A stretch of DNA of 64,000 nt from Campylobacterales bacterium (GCA_016938175.1 JAFGVE010000034.1:85227-149226), one strand, 5' to 3'; numbered from the stretch's first letter, positions 10,579 to 20,305 are shown. Notes: generated from the letters alone by a model not told the origin. A program made the numbers and translations.

Positions 10579-11943
10579 TTAAAGCTTAAAACCTCCGCCT
10601 AAGGCTTTATAAAGAGTTACGACTGCAACAAGCCTCTCTTGCTTTGCAACTATATGACGCTCTTGGGCATTAAAGTAGCTCTGTTGTATCTCTAAAAAGG
10701 TTGTAAAATCAATGAGTCCGTTTTTGTACTGTATGGCAGCTAAGTCAAATGTTTTTTGAGTTTCAGAGACTATTTTCTCAATGAGTATGAGGTTTTCATT
10801 TGCGTATTGTGCTGTACTCAGGGCATCTTCAACCTCTTTAAACGCTGTTAAAACTACTTTTTTATAATCCTGAAGTATCGCTTCTGCCTTGGACTCTTCT
10901 ATAAGTCTGGCGTTTGTCAGTATTCCATCATCAAAAATGTTGTAACTGATTCCAAGTCCACCGTTAATGGAGTAACTAGGGTCAGTAAAAGAGAGAAGTT
11001 GTAAACTAGATAAGCCTGTAGCTCCGCTTAAAGAAAAACTTGGATAACGCATCGCATCTTTGACCATTATGGAAGCTCTACTTGCTTTTATGGAGGCTTG
11101 TGCCGAGGCAATGTCTGGACGTCTTAAAAGTAACTCTGAAGGAAGTCCCGCACTTACTGTTGGAATGGTGATGGTCTCTATAGAGTTCTTTTCAAGTTTA
11201 AAAAGAGATGGTGATTCACCTACTAAAATAGCAAGTGCTGTTTTATAGATTTTTGCTTGATTTTGTAAGGCAATGAGTGTAGCTTCTTGTGTGAAAAGAG
11301 TTGTTTTTTGTCTACTTACGTCAAGGGCATTTATAGTTCCAAAACGTAGTCTTGCTTCCATAACATTTAAAACTTTTTGTGCAATTTCTAGGTTGTTTTT
11401 GGCAATTTGTACTCTTTGTAGAGTATGTATGTAGTTAAAGTAACCCTGTGCGATATTAGAGGTAAGTGAGAGCTTGATCGCTTCATAATCATAAATAGAG
11501 ATAGAGACACTTTCACGTGCATTATCAATATTTGCCGCAATTTTACCCCAGACATCAAGCTCATAGTTCATACTCACTTCAGCATTTGTAGACTCACTTG
11601 ACCTTGAATCTGTGCTTGAAGCATTGGTTGTCGCACGTAGGTCTACTGAAGGCAGATATTGTGCTCCAGCCGAGTTAAGTGCTATTTTTGCCTGTTCTAT
11701 TTTTTCATAAGAGCTTAGAAGGTCTGGACTCTGCTTGAGTGCTTTGTTTATCAGTTCATTTAAATTATCAGTGTGAAACTCTTGCCACCACTGCTCTTTT
11801 ACAGAGTGTGAAGTGCTACTGTTTTGTTCTTTGTAATGTGGAGCCTTTTCTATTTCAATTGATAAATGAGGATCTATGGTAGTACATCCTGAGAGAAAAA
11901 GGACTCCTATAAAAGAGCAGTTCAATAGTAAGTTTTTTGTCAT
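10579..11943 (-). CDS. Outer-membrane efflux lipoprotein, TolC/NodT family
   Basis: This 454-residue protein is the outer-membrane channel of a tripartite exporter. The signal peptide ends in a lipobox (LFLSGC, Cys19), followed by two repeated outer-membrane-efflux domains. Typical motifs are WWQEFHTDNLNELINKAL near the start, LPSELLLRRPDI in the middle and ALGGGFKL at the C-terminus. It lies 12 bases after macB and is the last gene of the macA-macB-OMF set, so MacAB very likely uses this channel. Confidence 0.93.
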   Translation of the reverse strand: MTKNLLLNCSFIGVLFLSGCTTIDPHLSIEIEKAPHYKEQNSSTSHSVKEQWWQEFHTDNLNELINKALKQSPDLLSSYEKIEQAKIALNSAGAQYLPSVDLRATTNASSTDSRSSESTNAEVSMNYELDVWGKIAANIDNARESVSISIYDYEAIKLSLTSNIAQGYFNYIHTLQRVQIAKNNLEIAQKVLNVMEARLRFGTINALDVSRQKTTLFTQEATLIALQNQAKIYKTALAILVGESPSLFKLEKNSIETITIPTVSAGLPSELLLRRPDIASAQASIKASRASIMVKDAMRYPSFSLSGATGLSSLQLLSFTDPSYSINGGLGISYNIFDDGILTNARLIEESKAEAILQDYKKVVLTAFKEVEDALSTAQYANENLILIEKIVSETQKTFDLAAIQYKNGLIDFTTFLEIQQSYFNAQERHIVAKQERLVAVVTLYKALGGGFKL

Positions 11944-11955
11944 TTTTTCTCCATT

Positions 11956-13905
11956 TTATTCTGACGCCAGTGCAAGTACAGGGCTTAAATTTGCAGCTTT
12001 TTTTGCCGGTAGATAACCAAATACAAGTCCGGTGACAAATGCCGATGCAAATGCAAGCATGACAGGTGTTAAAGAGTAGTAAATAGGCATTCCAAAGTAT
12101 CCGGCAAGAGCACTTACCCCTAGACCGATTCCAACGCCTAAAAGACCACCAAAGGCGGAGACCACAAGTGCTTCAATGAGAAACTGTTCTAGTATATCTC
12201 TATGTCTCGCACCACACGCCATCCGAATACCAATCTCTTTTGTTCTTTCAGTAACACTCACGAGCATAATGTTCATAACTCCTATACCACCAACCAGTAA
12301 GGAGATAGCGGCTATAGAGCCTAAAAGTATAGTGAGAGTGTTTTGGGTGGCAGTCGCGTCTTCAATAAGCGAAGCCATATTTCTGATACGAAAATCCTCT
12401 ATGTTGTGGCGCTGTATCAGAAGATTTTGAATGTTTGATTCTGTTTCTTCCATAATAGGGAGTTGGTCGAGTGCAACTGTTATGTTTCTTAGAGTCTGTT
12501 CCCCAATTAGATGGAGGCTTCCCGTAGAAAAAGGGGTAAAGACAACATCATCCTCATCCTCCCCAAATGCAGATGCCCCACGTGTACTCATTACACCAAT
12601 AATTTGAAAGAGTATATTGTCAATGATTATAAACTCTCCAAGGGCATCGCTGTTGTTAAAGAGTGCTTTTTTGACTGTTTGCCCAATGACTGCTACTTTT
12701 GCAATGTTTTGTTCATCTTCTGGAGTAAAAAAACTCCCCTGAGCTATCTCCCAGTTTCGTACAAGTGGATAATCACTAGTAGTTGCGTTTAGGGTACTTG
12801 ACTGATCAGAGTTTTTATAGCGTACTGTAATGCTTTTTTTTGTTTCTGGAACTGCGGCTAAAATATTGTCAAGTTCATTAATGGCCTCGACATCCTGAGG
12901 AATAAGCGTTGATATATCACTTCGTCCACGAGTATTTGGCATACCCGGACGGATAATAAGAAGATTTGTTCCCATAGCACTGATTCTATCTAAGACACTT
13001 TGCTTTGCACCATCGCCTATGGCTAGCATAGCTATAACCGAAGCAACACCTATAACTATACCTAGCAAAGTAAGCAGGGTACGCATCAGATTCATTCTGA
13101 GTGAACGTAGTGCGCCTTGTGTTGACTCGAGCAATTCAAGAAGCAAAGAGTCATGAGACTCTATAGTTTCAATTTGGCTTATTTTTTCTACTCTGTTTGG
13201 TTGGGGGTTTGAGAGAAGATGACCATCTTTTATCTCTATAATTCTATCAGCCTCTTTTGCAACCTCACTATCATGGGTAATGAGTATGATGGTATATCCT
13301 AAAGCAGAAAGTTCTTTGAGCAAGGACATAACCTCTGTACCACTTTTGCTGTCAAGTGCTCCAGTAGGTTCATCTGCCAAAATAATTTCACCACCGTTCA
13401 TAAGTGCACGAGCTATGGAGACTCTTTGTTGTTGTCCTCCTGAGAGTTGAGAAGGATAATAGGCTAATCTGTGAGAGAGTCCAAGGTCACTCAGTAGCTT
13501 TGTAGCTCTTGCGTGACGTTTTTGTAACTCTTGACCAGAGTAAATAGCAGGCATCTCTACGTTTTGTAAAGCATTGAGCGAATGGATGAGGTTGTAGTTT
13601 TGAAAAACAAAACCAAAAGAGGAGCGTCTCAGTTGTGAGAGAGCTCCTTTATTCATAGAAGATATGTCTTGTGACATAAAGGTATAGTTTCCCTGTGTCG
13701 GTGTATCAAGACACCCTATAATGTTCATAAGCGTAGACTTTCCTGAACCGCTTGAACCCACAATAGCGATGAACTCTCCTGAGTATATATCTAAGTCTAT
13801 ACCATGGAGTACTTGAGAAATAGTGTCTCCGTTTTTATACTCTTTAGTAATGCCTTTAAGAGAGATAAGCGGAGTTGTCCTTCTGTCAAATGTTTCCGTT
13901 GACAT
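11956..13905 (-). CDS. macB: MacB-type ABC export protein (ATPase-permease fusion)
   Basis: MacB couples ATP hydrolysis to transport of substrates from the periplasm through MacA and an outer-membrane factor. The N-terminal ATPase (about 10-235) has Walker [10 protein letters not shown], signature LSGGQQQR and Walker [14 protein letters not shown] membrane segment near 280, a periplasmic domain (about 300-520) and three C-terminal membrane segments follow, the MacB topology. The 649-residue length is normal. It overlaps the macA stop by one base (TAATG). Substrate is unknown; within a Fur-linked cluster, siderophore export is possible, as proposed for pyoverdine-type MacB homologues. Confidence 0.95.
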   Translation of the reverse strand: MSTETFDRRTTPLISLKGITKEYKNGDTISQVLHGIDLDIYSGEFIAIVGSSGSGKSTLMNIIGCLDTPTQGNYTFMSQDISSMNKGALSQLRRSSFGFVFQNYNLIHSLNALQNVEMPAIYSGQELQKRHARATKLLSDLGLSHRLAYYPSQLSGGQQQRVSIARALMNGGEIILADEPTGALDSKSGTEVMSLLKELSALGYTIILITHDSEVAKEADRIIEIKDGHLLSNPQPNRVEKISQIETIESHDSLLLELLESTQGALRSLRMNLMRTLLTLLGIVIGVASVIAMLAIGDGAKQSVLDRISAMGTNLLIIRPGMPNTRGRSDISTLIPQDVEAINELDNILAAVPETKKSITVRYKNSDQSSTLNATTSDYPLVRNWEIAQGSFFTPEDEQNIAKVAVIGQTVKKALFNNSDALGEFIIIDNILFQIIGVMSTRGASAFGEDEDDVVFTPFSTGSLHLIGEQTLRNITVALDQLPIMEETESNIQNLLIQRHNIEDFRIRNMASLIEDATATQNTLTILLGSIAAISLLVGGIGVMNIMLVSVTERTKEIGIRMACGARHRDILEQFLIEALVVSAFGGLLGVGIGLGVSALAGYFGMPIYYSLTPVMLAFASAFVTGLVFGYLPAKKAANLSPVLALASE

Positions 13906-15047
13906 TAAAACATCCTTGGCATCTGTGCTTTATCTCTTTTTTTAGAGGATTTTTTGCTGTTTCTTACAACAACACGTTCTCCCTCTTTGAGACCCGATTT
14001 TACCTCTATAAGCACACGGTTTGAGACACCTAGCTCTATTGTACGTCTTTGGAGTTTTCCATCTTCTAGAAGCACATCAACTTCCGCACTCTCTCGTGAC
14101 TTTGCACCTTCTCTTATAAGTGCATTTGTAGGAATAAGCAGAATATTTTGTGCACTGGCAAGGAGAAAAAAGACCTGTGTTGTCATAGAGGTCATGAGTG
14201 TTTTTGAACTGTTGTTTGCATCAAAGAGTGCATTGTAGAGTACGACGTTATTGGTAACGGTTGGTGTCGGTTCTACTTTTTGGAGTTTTGCGTACCAGCG
14301 TTTCTCTTTACCTATTGTTTTAAAGTAGAGATCCATACCTAAACGTAGCTTTGTTACATCGGCTTCGGAAACTTCTGCTTTGACTCGCATTGTATTTAAA
14401 TCTGCAATCTGTAATATGATTGGCGCTTGTTGATTGGCGTTGAGCGTTTGTCCCTGTTTTGCACTCAGACTTACAACTGTTCCATCCATAGGAGCGTATA
14501 TACGGGTAAACTCTAAGTTTGCTTCATCAGCACGAAGGGATGATTGTGTCTGCTCTATCTGTGCTTTGAGCATAGCAATTTGTGCATTGGAACTTTGTAG
14601 TGAAAACTCTGCACTTTGAAGCAGTTCTAAACTGGTTGCATTATGCTCATAAAGGTTTTTTTGTCTATCAAAATTGATTTGTGCCAAAGCATTTTGTGCT
14701 TCTTTATCTTGAAGTGATGCTTCTTGATAACGTAACTGTGCACGTTGTTGGTCTACTTTTGCCATAAAAAGAGTAACATCTATCTCTGCTAGCAGTTCTC
14801 CTTTGCTAACATAATCACCTATATCTACATGGAGTTTGTGTAGCTGACCCGTAACCTGTGCACCAACATCAACGTACTCTCTTGGTTCAAGTTTTCCTGT
14901 AGCAGTAACTACATTTTCTAAATCTCCACGTTCTACAAAAGCTGTTTTATACACTTGAGTACTCTCTTGCGTATTTGAAAACCAGTAGTAAAATACTCCA
15001 GAGCCAATAATAACAGCCGTAAAAGTAATAAAAATCTTACTTTTCAT
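13905..15047 (-). CDS. macA: MacA-type periplasmic adaptor protein
   Basis: Membrane-fusion adaptor linking MacB to the outer-membrane factor. A single N-terminal membrane anchor ([19 protein letters not shown]) is followed by the lipoyl-like half-motif ([20 protein letters not shown]), a long alpha hairpin, the second lipoyl half ([20 protein letters not shown]) and a beta-barrel domain. A longer frame opens upstream, but the ATG at 15047 puts the start just before the anchor and gives 380 residues. It overlaps the PepSY gene stop by 11 bases, so it is translationally linked to the iron genes upstream. Confidence 0.92.
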   Translation of the reverse strand: MKSKIFITFTAVIIGSGVFYYWFSNTQESTQVYKTAFVERGDLENVVTATGKLEPREYVDVGAQVTGQLHKLHVDIGDYVSKGELLAEIDVTLFMAKVDQQRAQLRYQEASLQDKEAQNALAQINFDRQKNLYEHNATSLELLQSAEFSLQSSNAQIAMLKAQIEQTQSSLRADEANLEFTRIYAPMDGTVVSLSAKQGQTLNANQQAPIILQIADLNTMRVKAEVSEADVTKLRLGMDLYFKTIGKEKRWYAKLQKVEPTPTVTNNVVLYNALFDANNSSKTLMTSMTTQVFFLLASAQNILLIPTNALIREGAKSRESAEVDVLLEDGKLQRRTIELGVSNRVLIEVKSGLKEGERVVVRNSKKSSKKRDKAQMPRMF

Positions 15048-16146
15048 GGATATGTTTTTTTCTTCTGTTGAGATAGAGCATAAATCCTGTGATAGCAATG
15101 AGAGGCATCATTAGAGCTGCTATAAAAAAGAGTAGTTGTCCAATCCATCCAAAGTACTCACCACTGTGTAGGGCAAAAATGCTATGCATAACTTTATCTA
15201 CAAAAGTTTTGTCATCGTATCGTTCGTGTTCTTTGATTTGCATTGTCTGCATATCTACAACAAATTTATTACGTGCGTATGGGTGGGCAGGTTTTTTGTC
15301 AATGTATATAAAAGTGTATTCATTTCCTGTCCTTGGAAGACGAAGGGAAGCATCTTTATAGCAGTTTTTAACCTCTAGGTTAAAGGTGTCAAAGGCTTTT
15401 TGAATTTTAGTAAGTTCGATGCTTGATTCTTCTCTCTGTGCTCGTTTACCCATTTTTTTCATATCTACTCTTTTGTGTTGCTCTATTCCTGTGATGTTGT
15501 GAAGTAGCTCGTTATACCAATGATAAGACCAGTAAAGCCCTGTAAGTGAGATAGTAAGATAGACAGGAATAACCCATAAACCTACAGCACCGTGAAGCGT
15601 GTAGAGAAAAGATCTCCCTTTTGCTTTGAAATTTACTTTCATAGCATTTACAAACCCACGTTTAATTTTTGGCATATAGATATACACACCGCTAAAGAGC
15701 AGATATAAAAGAATGAGGACACTCGCACCGACAATCTGTTTACCAACTTCACCAAGTAAAAGTCGTCTGTGGATATTTTCAGCAAATTTAAAAAAATTGT
15801 GTGTAGTTACTTGAGGTAAAATCTTACCATTATAGGGATTTATGTAGTAGTTCTCACCTTTACGGCTCTCTTTACTTGCAATAGTAATACTGTAAGATGC
15901 ATCCTCGGCTTTTGAGATACTAATAGCATTTATTTTTGCATCTGGTTTTTGCATCAAAAAGCGACTTGTAAGTTCTTCAACAGAGAGTTTTGAGCCTTGT
16001 GGCTCAACAATAAAACTCTCTTTGTGTAGTAAGGCAAGTAACTGTTTTTCGTACGAGAGGATTGCCCCAGTCGTGGCAACCGTCATTAAGATGAGGGCAC
16101 TTAAAAGCCCTAGGTATAAGTGAAGTTTGTGTAAGATTTTTCCCAT
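15037..16146 (-). CDS. PepSY-domain inner-membrane protein, putative ferric-siderophore reductase
   Basis: A 369-residue PepSY_TM family protein. It has an N-terminal membrane segment (LHLYLGLLSALILMTVATTGAILSYEKQL, about 8-36), a periplasmic PepSY region (LSVEELTSRFL, GENYYINPYNGKILPQ), two central membrane segments (about 130-155 and 185-210) and a C-terminal one (IGQLLFFIAALMMPLIAITGFMLYL). The His residues in HRRLLLGEVGK and in the later segments fit haem ligands proposed for this family. Relatives beside TonB-dependent receptors reduce ferric siderophores. The position 15 bases after the receptor gene supports that role here. Confidence 0.85.
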   Translation of the reverse strand: MGKILHKLHLYLGLLSALILMTVATTGAILSYEKQLLALLHKESFIVEPQGSKLSVEELTSRFLMQKPDAKINAISISKAEDASYSITIASKESRKGENYYINPYNGKILPQVTTHNFFKFAENIHRRLLLGEVGKQIVGASVLILLYLLFSGVYIYMPKIKRGFVNAMKVNFKAKGRSFLYTLHGAVGLWVIPVYLTISLTGLYWSYHWYNELLHNITGIEQHKRVDMKKMGKRAQREESSIELTKIQKAFDTFNLEVKNCYKDASLRLPRTGNEYTFIYIDKKPAHPYARNKFVVDMQTMQIKEHERYDDKTFVDKVMHSIFALHSGEYFGWIGQLLFFIAALMMPLIAITGFMLYLNRRKKHIHEK

Positions 16147-16161
16147 ATATATTTTCCTAAA

Positions 16162-18444
16162 TTATATTTTTACGTTCATACTCAGCCAGAACTCTCGTGA
16201 TTTGGCTTTTGTATTAAAGTCATCTCTATAGGTTGCATCCCAACCGCCACTTCCATCAGATGTAAACTGTGTTGTATATGTTGTAAAGTCTTGGTCTAAA
16301 AGGTTGTTAATACGTCCTATAAACGTCACATGCTCATTTGCCTTATATGTCGCTCCTGCATTAAGAACTGCATAGTCTTTGTAGTAAAAAGCATCCTCTT
16401 TCGTACCGCCTCTTGGAATACCTCCATAACGATTTTGCTCACCAGTTACAATGATATAACTACTTATGTCTTTTGTTGGTTTATAATCAAGGGCTACATT
16501 GTACATCTGCTCAGCACTTCCTGAAAGTGGCAGTCCCTCGTATGAACCACTCTTTTGTTTTGAGTCAATAAATGTGTAGTTACCACGAAGAGCAAATTGT
16601 GAATTTATAAGATATTTTCCTGCAATCTCAACACCTTGGATAACCGCTTTTTCAACATTTACTTTTTGTGTAAAACTTGTATATCCAAGTGCCGCCCACT
16701 CTGCACCTATGTCCGAAGTGACTGTACCGTCACTCTGAATTTTGTCTTTAAAGTCGTTGTGAAAGTATGTAATGTTGAAGTTTCCATACTTTGTATTGTC
16801 ATAGTAAAAAGCGATTTCTGTGTTGACACTTGTTTCTGGTTTTAGGTCAGGATTTCCGATGAATGGGGATGTCCCTTGTCCACCAAATCCAACTATACCA
16901 TCAAAGAGGTCAGAGGTTTTTGGAGTTTTATATCCTGTTCCAACACCACCTTTGATAGTAAAATCATTTGTAAAGTTATAGACACCGTAGACACGTGGAG
17001 AGAAATTGTCTCCAAATACTTCGTGCTTATCGTAACGTCCACCGAGTGTGAGTGTAAAGCCTTCAAAAGCATTCCAGTTCTCTTCTGCAAAAAGTCCCCA
17101 CTGTTTATGTGGTTGAACTGTTCCAGAGTTATAGCCATCTGTTCCCGTATATCCAAAAACACCATCTTCCATTTCAGCATCAATGTACTGAAAACCAAGA
17201 ATGATAAGATGTTCATCAAGAGGGATGTCTAGTTTTCCATCTACTGTAAGCTGACGTGTCTCCATAATACGAGGCGAACGCGGTAAAAATGCTTCTAACT
17301 CTGCAAGTTGTGCAGGTGTAAGTGCACTCATATCTCCACCTGAAGCATCCCAAAGAACTTGCAGTTCTTCACGCTCTCCTGCACTAAATGGCATTGTTCT
17401 TCCCAAGTTAGCAGTATTTACTTGGTAGGCAGTTACTTTACTTGTACCAAATCCCCAATCACCCTCATGTGAGAGTGACCACTCATCTCTCTCAAAATTC
17501 TGATCTTCCGCATATCCTACACGAGGCATAATTTGACCGCCACTTGCACGCCAAATAGTCTCTAAAGAGTCAAATGTACCTACTTGTGACTGTGAATTGT
17601 CGTATCTTTGTCTCCAAGACTCTACATCTAAAACAAACTCATGGTTTTGGTTAATTCTGTATGAGAGCTTTGCACCCAAGCTGTAGTTTTCACTTGCAAC
17701 GGTTCTTCCACCGCCTCCAAATCCGAGTTCACGTTCAACAGGGTTTCCATCAGGGTCTATAGCATCAGCATATTCAGGGTCTGAAGCCTCTTTGTCATAT
17801 TTACTGGCACGAAGTGCTAAACCGAGTTTGTCTTTAATAAGTGGTCCCATTACTGCAACATCAAGTGTTCTGTCATCACCATACATATCATTTGATTGTA
17901 CTGTTTGACTGACTGTTGCAGTTGTAACCCAAGTATTAGAGATTTTTTTAGTAATGATGTTAATAACACCACCAATAGCATCTGCACCATAAAGTGTAGC
18001 CATTGGACCACGGATAATTTCAACACGTTCTATCATCTCTAGAGGTGGAATGTTGTTTAATTGATTCCCTCCAAAATTGTTAGGATAGATATCACCGACA
18101 TTGTTTTGGCGTTTTCCATCTATGAGTACGAGTGTATAATCAGCACCCATACCACGAATGCTCACACTTCCTTGTCCAGTTTTGTCTCGTGTTTCGCCTA
18201 TGTCAACACCTTCAATCTCTCTTACTGCATCGAGTAAATTCGTGTAAGAGCGTTTTTGTAGCTCCTCTTTAGTAACAACAGATATACTCGCTGGTGCATC
18301 TGTGATTTTCTGCTCATATCCTGCCGCACTGACAACTTTTACCGCTTCTAAAGATACATCTGCATCATTTGCAAAGGCACTTATACATAAAAGTGTCGGT
18401 AGTATGGCACTTAGTTTAATTTTGTTTATATCTTGACGTGGCAT
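16162..18444 (-). CDS. TonB-dependent outer-membrane receptor, ferric-siderophore type
   Basis: A full-length (760-residue) TonB-dependent transporter with signal peptide, plug domain (about 45-160: ITDAPASISVVTKEELQ, VSIRGMGADYTLVLIDG, VEIIRGPMATLYGADAIGGVINII) and a 22-strand barrel ending in EFWLSMNVKI. A frame opens at 18474, but the ATG at 18444 has a strong GGAGGG site and starts the signal peptide region correctly. Substrate is not readable. The segment GYKTPKTSDLFD stands where haem receptors carry FRAP and NPDLKPE replaces NPNL, so a ferric siderophore is favoured over haem. It precedes the PepSY reductase-like gene. Confidence 0.93.
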   Translation of the reverse strand: MPRQDINKIKLSAILPTLLCISAFANDADVSLEAVKVVSAAGYEQKITDAPASISVVTKEELQKRSYTNLLDAVREIEGVDIGETRDKTGQGSVSIRGMGADYTLVLIDGKRQNNVGDIYPNNFGGNQLNNIPPLEMIERVEIIRGPMATLYGADAIGGVINIITKKISNTWVTTATVSQTVQSNDMYGDDRTLDVAVMGPLIKDKLGLALRASKYDKEASDPEYADAIDPDGNPVERELGFGGGGRTVASENYSLGAKLSYRINQNHEFVLDVESWRQRYDNSQSQVGTFDSLETIWRASGGQIMPRVGYAEDQNFERDEWSLSHEGDWGFGTSKVTAYQVNTANLGRTMPFSAGEREELQVLWDASGGDMSALTPAQLAELEAFLPRSPRIMETRQLTVDGKLDIPLDEHLIILGFQYIDAEMEDGVFGYTGTDGYNSGTVQPHKQWGLFAEENWNAFEGFTLTLGGRYDKHEVFGDNFSPRVYGVYNFTNDFTIKGGVGTGYKTPKTSDLFDGIVGFGGQGTSPFIGNPDLKPETSVNTEIAFYYDNTKYGNFNITYFHNDFKDKIQSDGTVTSDIGAEWAALGYTSFTQKVNVEKAVIQGVEIAGKYLINSQFALRGNYTFIDSKQKSGSYEGLPLSGSAEQMYNVALDYKPTKDISSYIIVTGEQNRYGGIPRGGTKEDAFYYKDYAVLNAGATYKANEHVTFIGRINNLLDQDFTTYTTQFTSDGSGGWDATYRDDFNTKAKSREFWLSMNVKI

Positions 18445-18479
18445 ATAGCCCTCCATTTTGTTTTTTCTTAACATAAAAT

Positions 18480-18531
18480 GGCTGGCTACAGGCAGAGATA
18501 AGGAGAATAAATCCCTGCGTTTGCTGGCTGG
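18480..18531 (-). promoter_or_regulatory. Structured leader before the TonB-dependent receptor gene
   Basis: The 112-base gap between tonB and the receptor gene holds a hairpin (8-base arms at 18492-18499 and 18511-18518, one G-T pair, 11-base loop) flanked by direct repeats of GGCTGGC at 18480-18486 and GCTGGCTGG at 18523-18531. On the transcript the loop contains CTCC, which could compete with the receptor's GGAGGG site about 60 bases downstream. No T-run follows, so it is not a simple terminator. Regulatory function is inference. Confidence 0.35.
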
Positions 18532-18556
18532 TTAAGTATGTATATTTTTGTACTAA

Positions 18557-19372
18557 TTAATTGAGTGCAAAGGCGACAGGCAAAACTATGCGAGAAGTCG
18601 TTTGCGGTACTGGCAAATCAAGGTCTGCCAAAAGTTCTGCGGCTCTGAGTGCACTTTTATCTAAAAGTTTATGTCCTGAAGAGTTTTTTAGCATGACATC
18701 TATCAGTTTTCCTTGTTCATTAATAACAAGCTTTAGTTCCACCACTCCAGTTTGACGCATACGTTTTGCGAGATTTGGATACTTTAAATTTTGTAAAAGA
18801 AGTGCTCTTATAACTTCAAAATTTGTCTGTACAAACTGCTCTTCAAGAGAGGCTGCACTTGCTTGTTGCTGAGAATTTTGTACCTGTGCTACAGCTTCTT
18901 TTGTCTGCGTTTGCTCTTTTGTAGGCTCTTTATGCTTAAGAGGCTTTTGTTGCTCTTGGAGTTGTGCTAACTCTGCTTCTTCTTTTGGCTCTACTTTTTC
19001 TACACTCTTCTCAGGTTTTGCTTTTGTAATCTCCTCTTTTCTTGGTGCGTGTTCTTTATGCACTTTATGTTTCTTTGCATGCTCTTGATGTTTATGTTTT
19101 TTATGCTTTTTTACTTTGTCATGCTTTTTAGGCTTGTCGTGTTTGGCCATTTTCTCTTTACATACTTTTGGAGGCGTCGGCTTATGCAGTGCCTTTTGTG
19201 TCTGCTGAGGTGGAGTAAAGCTTTGTAAAGCTACAGAAATGGTTTTACTCTGCTGTGGCGTTGCCTTAGTAGGTTGAGAACTCTCATACACTATTGCAAA
19301 GACAATGAGTGCGTGCAGAGCAAAAGAGAGTATAAAGCCTTTTTTATAATCGCTAAGTTGAAACTTTTTCAT
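18557..19372 (-). CDS. tonB: TonB energy-transducing protein with His/Lys-rich linker
   Basis: TonB spans the periplasm and passes proton-motive energy from ExbB-ExbD to outer-membrane receptors. It has an N-terminal anchor (GFILSFALHALIVFAIVYE, about 12-30), an extended linker and a C-terminal TonB domain (YPNLAKRMRQTGVVELKLVI and RIVLPVAFALN). The linker is unusual: residues 78-108 are almost only Lys and His, with nine histidines, followed by Glu/Lys-rich sequence rather than the usual Pro-rich repeats. It could bind metal. A strong AAGGAG site precedes the ATG, 11 bases after hemP. Confidence 0.95.
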   Translation of the reverse strand: MKKFQLSDYKKGFILSFALHALIVFAIVYESSQPTKATPQQSKTISVALQSFTPPQQTQKALHKPTPPKVCKEKMAKHDKPKKHDKVKKHKKHKHQEHAKKHKVHKEHAPRKEEITKAKPEKSVEKVEPKEEAELAQLQEQQKPLKHKEPTKEQTQTKEAVAQVQNSQQQASAASLEEQFVQTNFEVIRALLLQNLKYPNLAKRMRQTGVVELKLVINEQGKLIDVMLKNSSGHKLLDKSALRAAELLADLDLPVPQTTSRIVLPVAFALN

Positions 19373-19383
19373 GCTAACTCCTT

Positions 19384-19512
19384 TTATTTTGTCAGTATGA
19401 GTTTATTGTCACGTGTAATACGTAAAACATATACTTGATCGTTATGCACTATCTGTACAATTTTCGTCGCTGAAAAGAGTTTTTGCGAATCTATAACTAC
19501 TATCTCTTTCAT
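19384..19512 (-). CDS. hemP: HemP-family hemin uptake protein (42 residues)
   Basis: A very short gene, below common length cut-offs. The start ATG overlaps the exbD stop as ATGA. The product begins MKEIVVIDSQKLFSATK and ends VYVLRITRDNKLILTK, which matches the C-terminal signature of the HemP/HmuP family (Y-x-L-R-I-T-R-x-x-K-L-I-L-T-K). HemP proteins are small cytoplasmic proteins found in haem and siderophore uptake operons; some act as regulators of receptor expression. The tonB ribosome-binding site follows directly. Placement between exbD and tonB strongly supports that it is real. Confidence 0.88.
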   Translation of the reverse strand: MKEIVVIDSQKLFSATKIVQIVHNDQVYVLRITRDNKLILTK

Positions 19513-19886
19513 TGTGTGACCGCCATAGAGATTTTTTCTAAATTATTCTCTTTGAGTTTGTCTACAACAAATATAAAGTCTTCATAGAGTGAACCTTTAT
19601 CTGAGAGGATTGTAATGTCATCACTACTCTTAAACTCTTTGAGTTGTGCTATAAACTCCTCTTTTTCAAGCTCTTTTTTATCTATGAAGAACTTTCTCTC
19701 TTTAGTTATGACTATCTCTCTTTTTAGCTCTTTTATCTTCTCTTTTGTAGAAGAAGAAGCGAGTGAAACATCGAGTTTTCCAAGTGCTATAAAATTTGAA
19801 ATGACAAATACAATAGCAAGCAGGACAAGTAGTACGTCTATAAAAGGAACAACGTTTATACCATCATATCTTTTGATTGAGCGCAT
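19509..19886 (-). CDS. exbD: ExbD/TolR-family biopolymer transport protein
   Basis: ExbD forms the proton-driven motor with ExbB that energises TonB. The 125-residue protein has one N-terminal membrane segment containing the essential aspartate (NVVPFIDVLLVLLAIVFVISNF) and a periplasmic domain. The start overlaps exbB by 23 bases and the stop overlaps hemP by ATGA, so the four genes exbB-exbD-hemP-tonB are tightly coupled. Confidence 0.94.
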   Translation of the reverse strand: MRSIKRYDGINVVPFIDVLLVLLAIVFVISNFIALGKLDVSLASSSTKEKIKELKREIVITKERKFFIDKKELEKEEFIAQLKEFKSSDDITILSDKGSLYEDFIFVVDKLKENNLEKISMAVTQ

Positions 19887-20295
19887 CTTCCCATCTCCCC
19901 ATTAAAATATCTGTCTTACGCAAAAAAGCACCGTAAATCATCATAGATGGAATTGCCACAAGCAATCCAAGTGCAGTTGCTTTAAGCGCTAAAGATAAGC
20001 CTATAACAACAGTAGCTGTCTCAAGTGAACTGTTTTGTCCCATATCGTAAAATACAACCATAATTCCTATAACTGTTCCAAGTAGTCCAACATAAGGTGC
20101 ATTGGAGCCTATCATTGAGATTGTTGAGAGGTTTGATGTAAGTGCTATCTCTATCTCATTTTTTGTTTTGTAGTTGTCAAGGCTGATTTTTTTATAAAAC
20201 AGCACTCTCTCTACAGAGTAAGTGAGTACAAGAAAACTCATAAAAAACAGTGTTCCAAGTACTCCGTAATCTACTATTTCTTTTAGCATATCCAT
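19864..20295 (-). CDS. exbB: ExbB/TolQ-family proton channel protein
   Basis: ExbB is the multi-spanning channel subunit of the TonB motor. At 143 residues it is a short form, with three membrane segments (about 11-30, 65-85 and 100-125) and the family pattern APYVGLLGTVIGIMVVFYDMG followed by LSLALKATALGLLVAIPSMMIY. A GAGGAAT site precedes the ATG. It is the first gene behind the Fur-box-like sites, so it is probably induced under iron limitation together with the downstream genes. Confidence 0.94.
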   Translation of the reverse strand: MDMLKEIVDYGVLGTLFFMSFLVLTYSVERVLFYKKISLDNYKTKNEIEIALTSNLSTISMIGSNAPYVGLLGTVIGIMVVFYDMGQNSSLETATVVIGLSLALKATALGLLVAIPSMMIYGAFLRKTDILMGRWEDALNQKI

Positions 20296-20305
20296 ATTTA
20301 TTCCT

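Noticed and set aside
16893..17219. 108-codon minus-strand frame inside the TonB-dependent receptor gene
   Set aside because: It is on the same strand as the receptor in another frame, without start signals, and the receptor frame is well supported by motifs.
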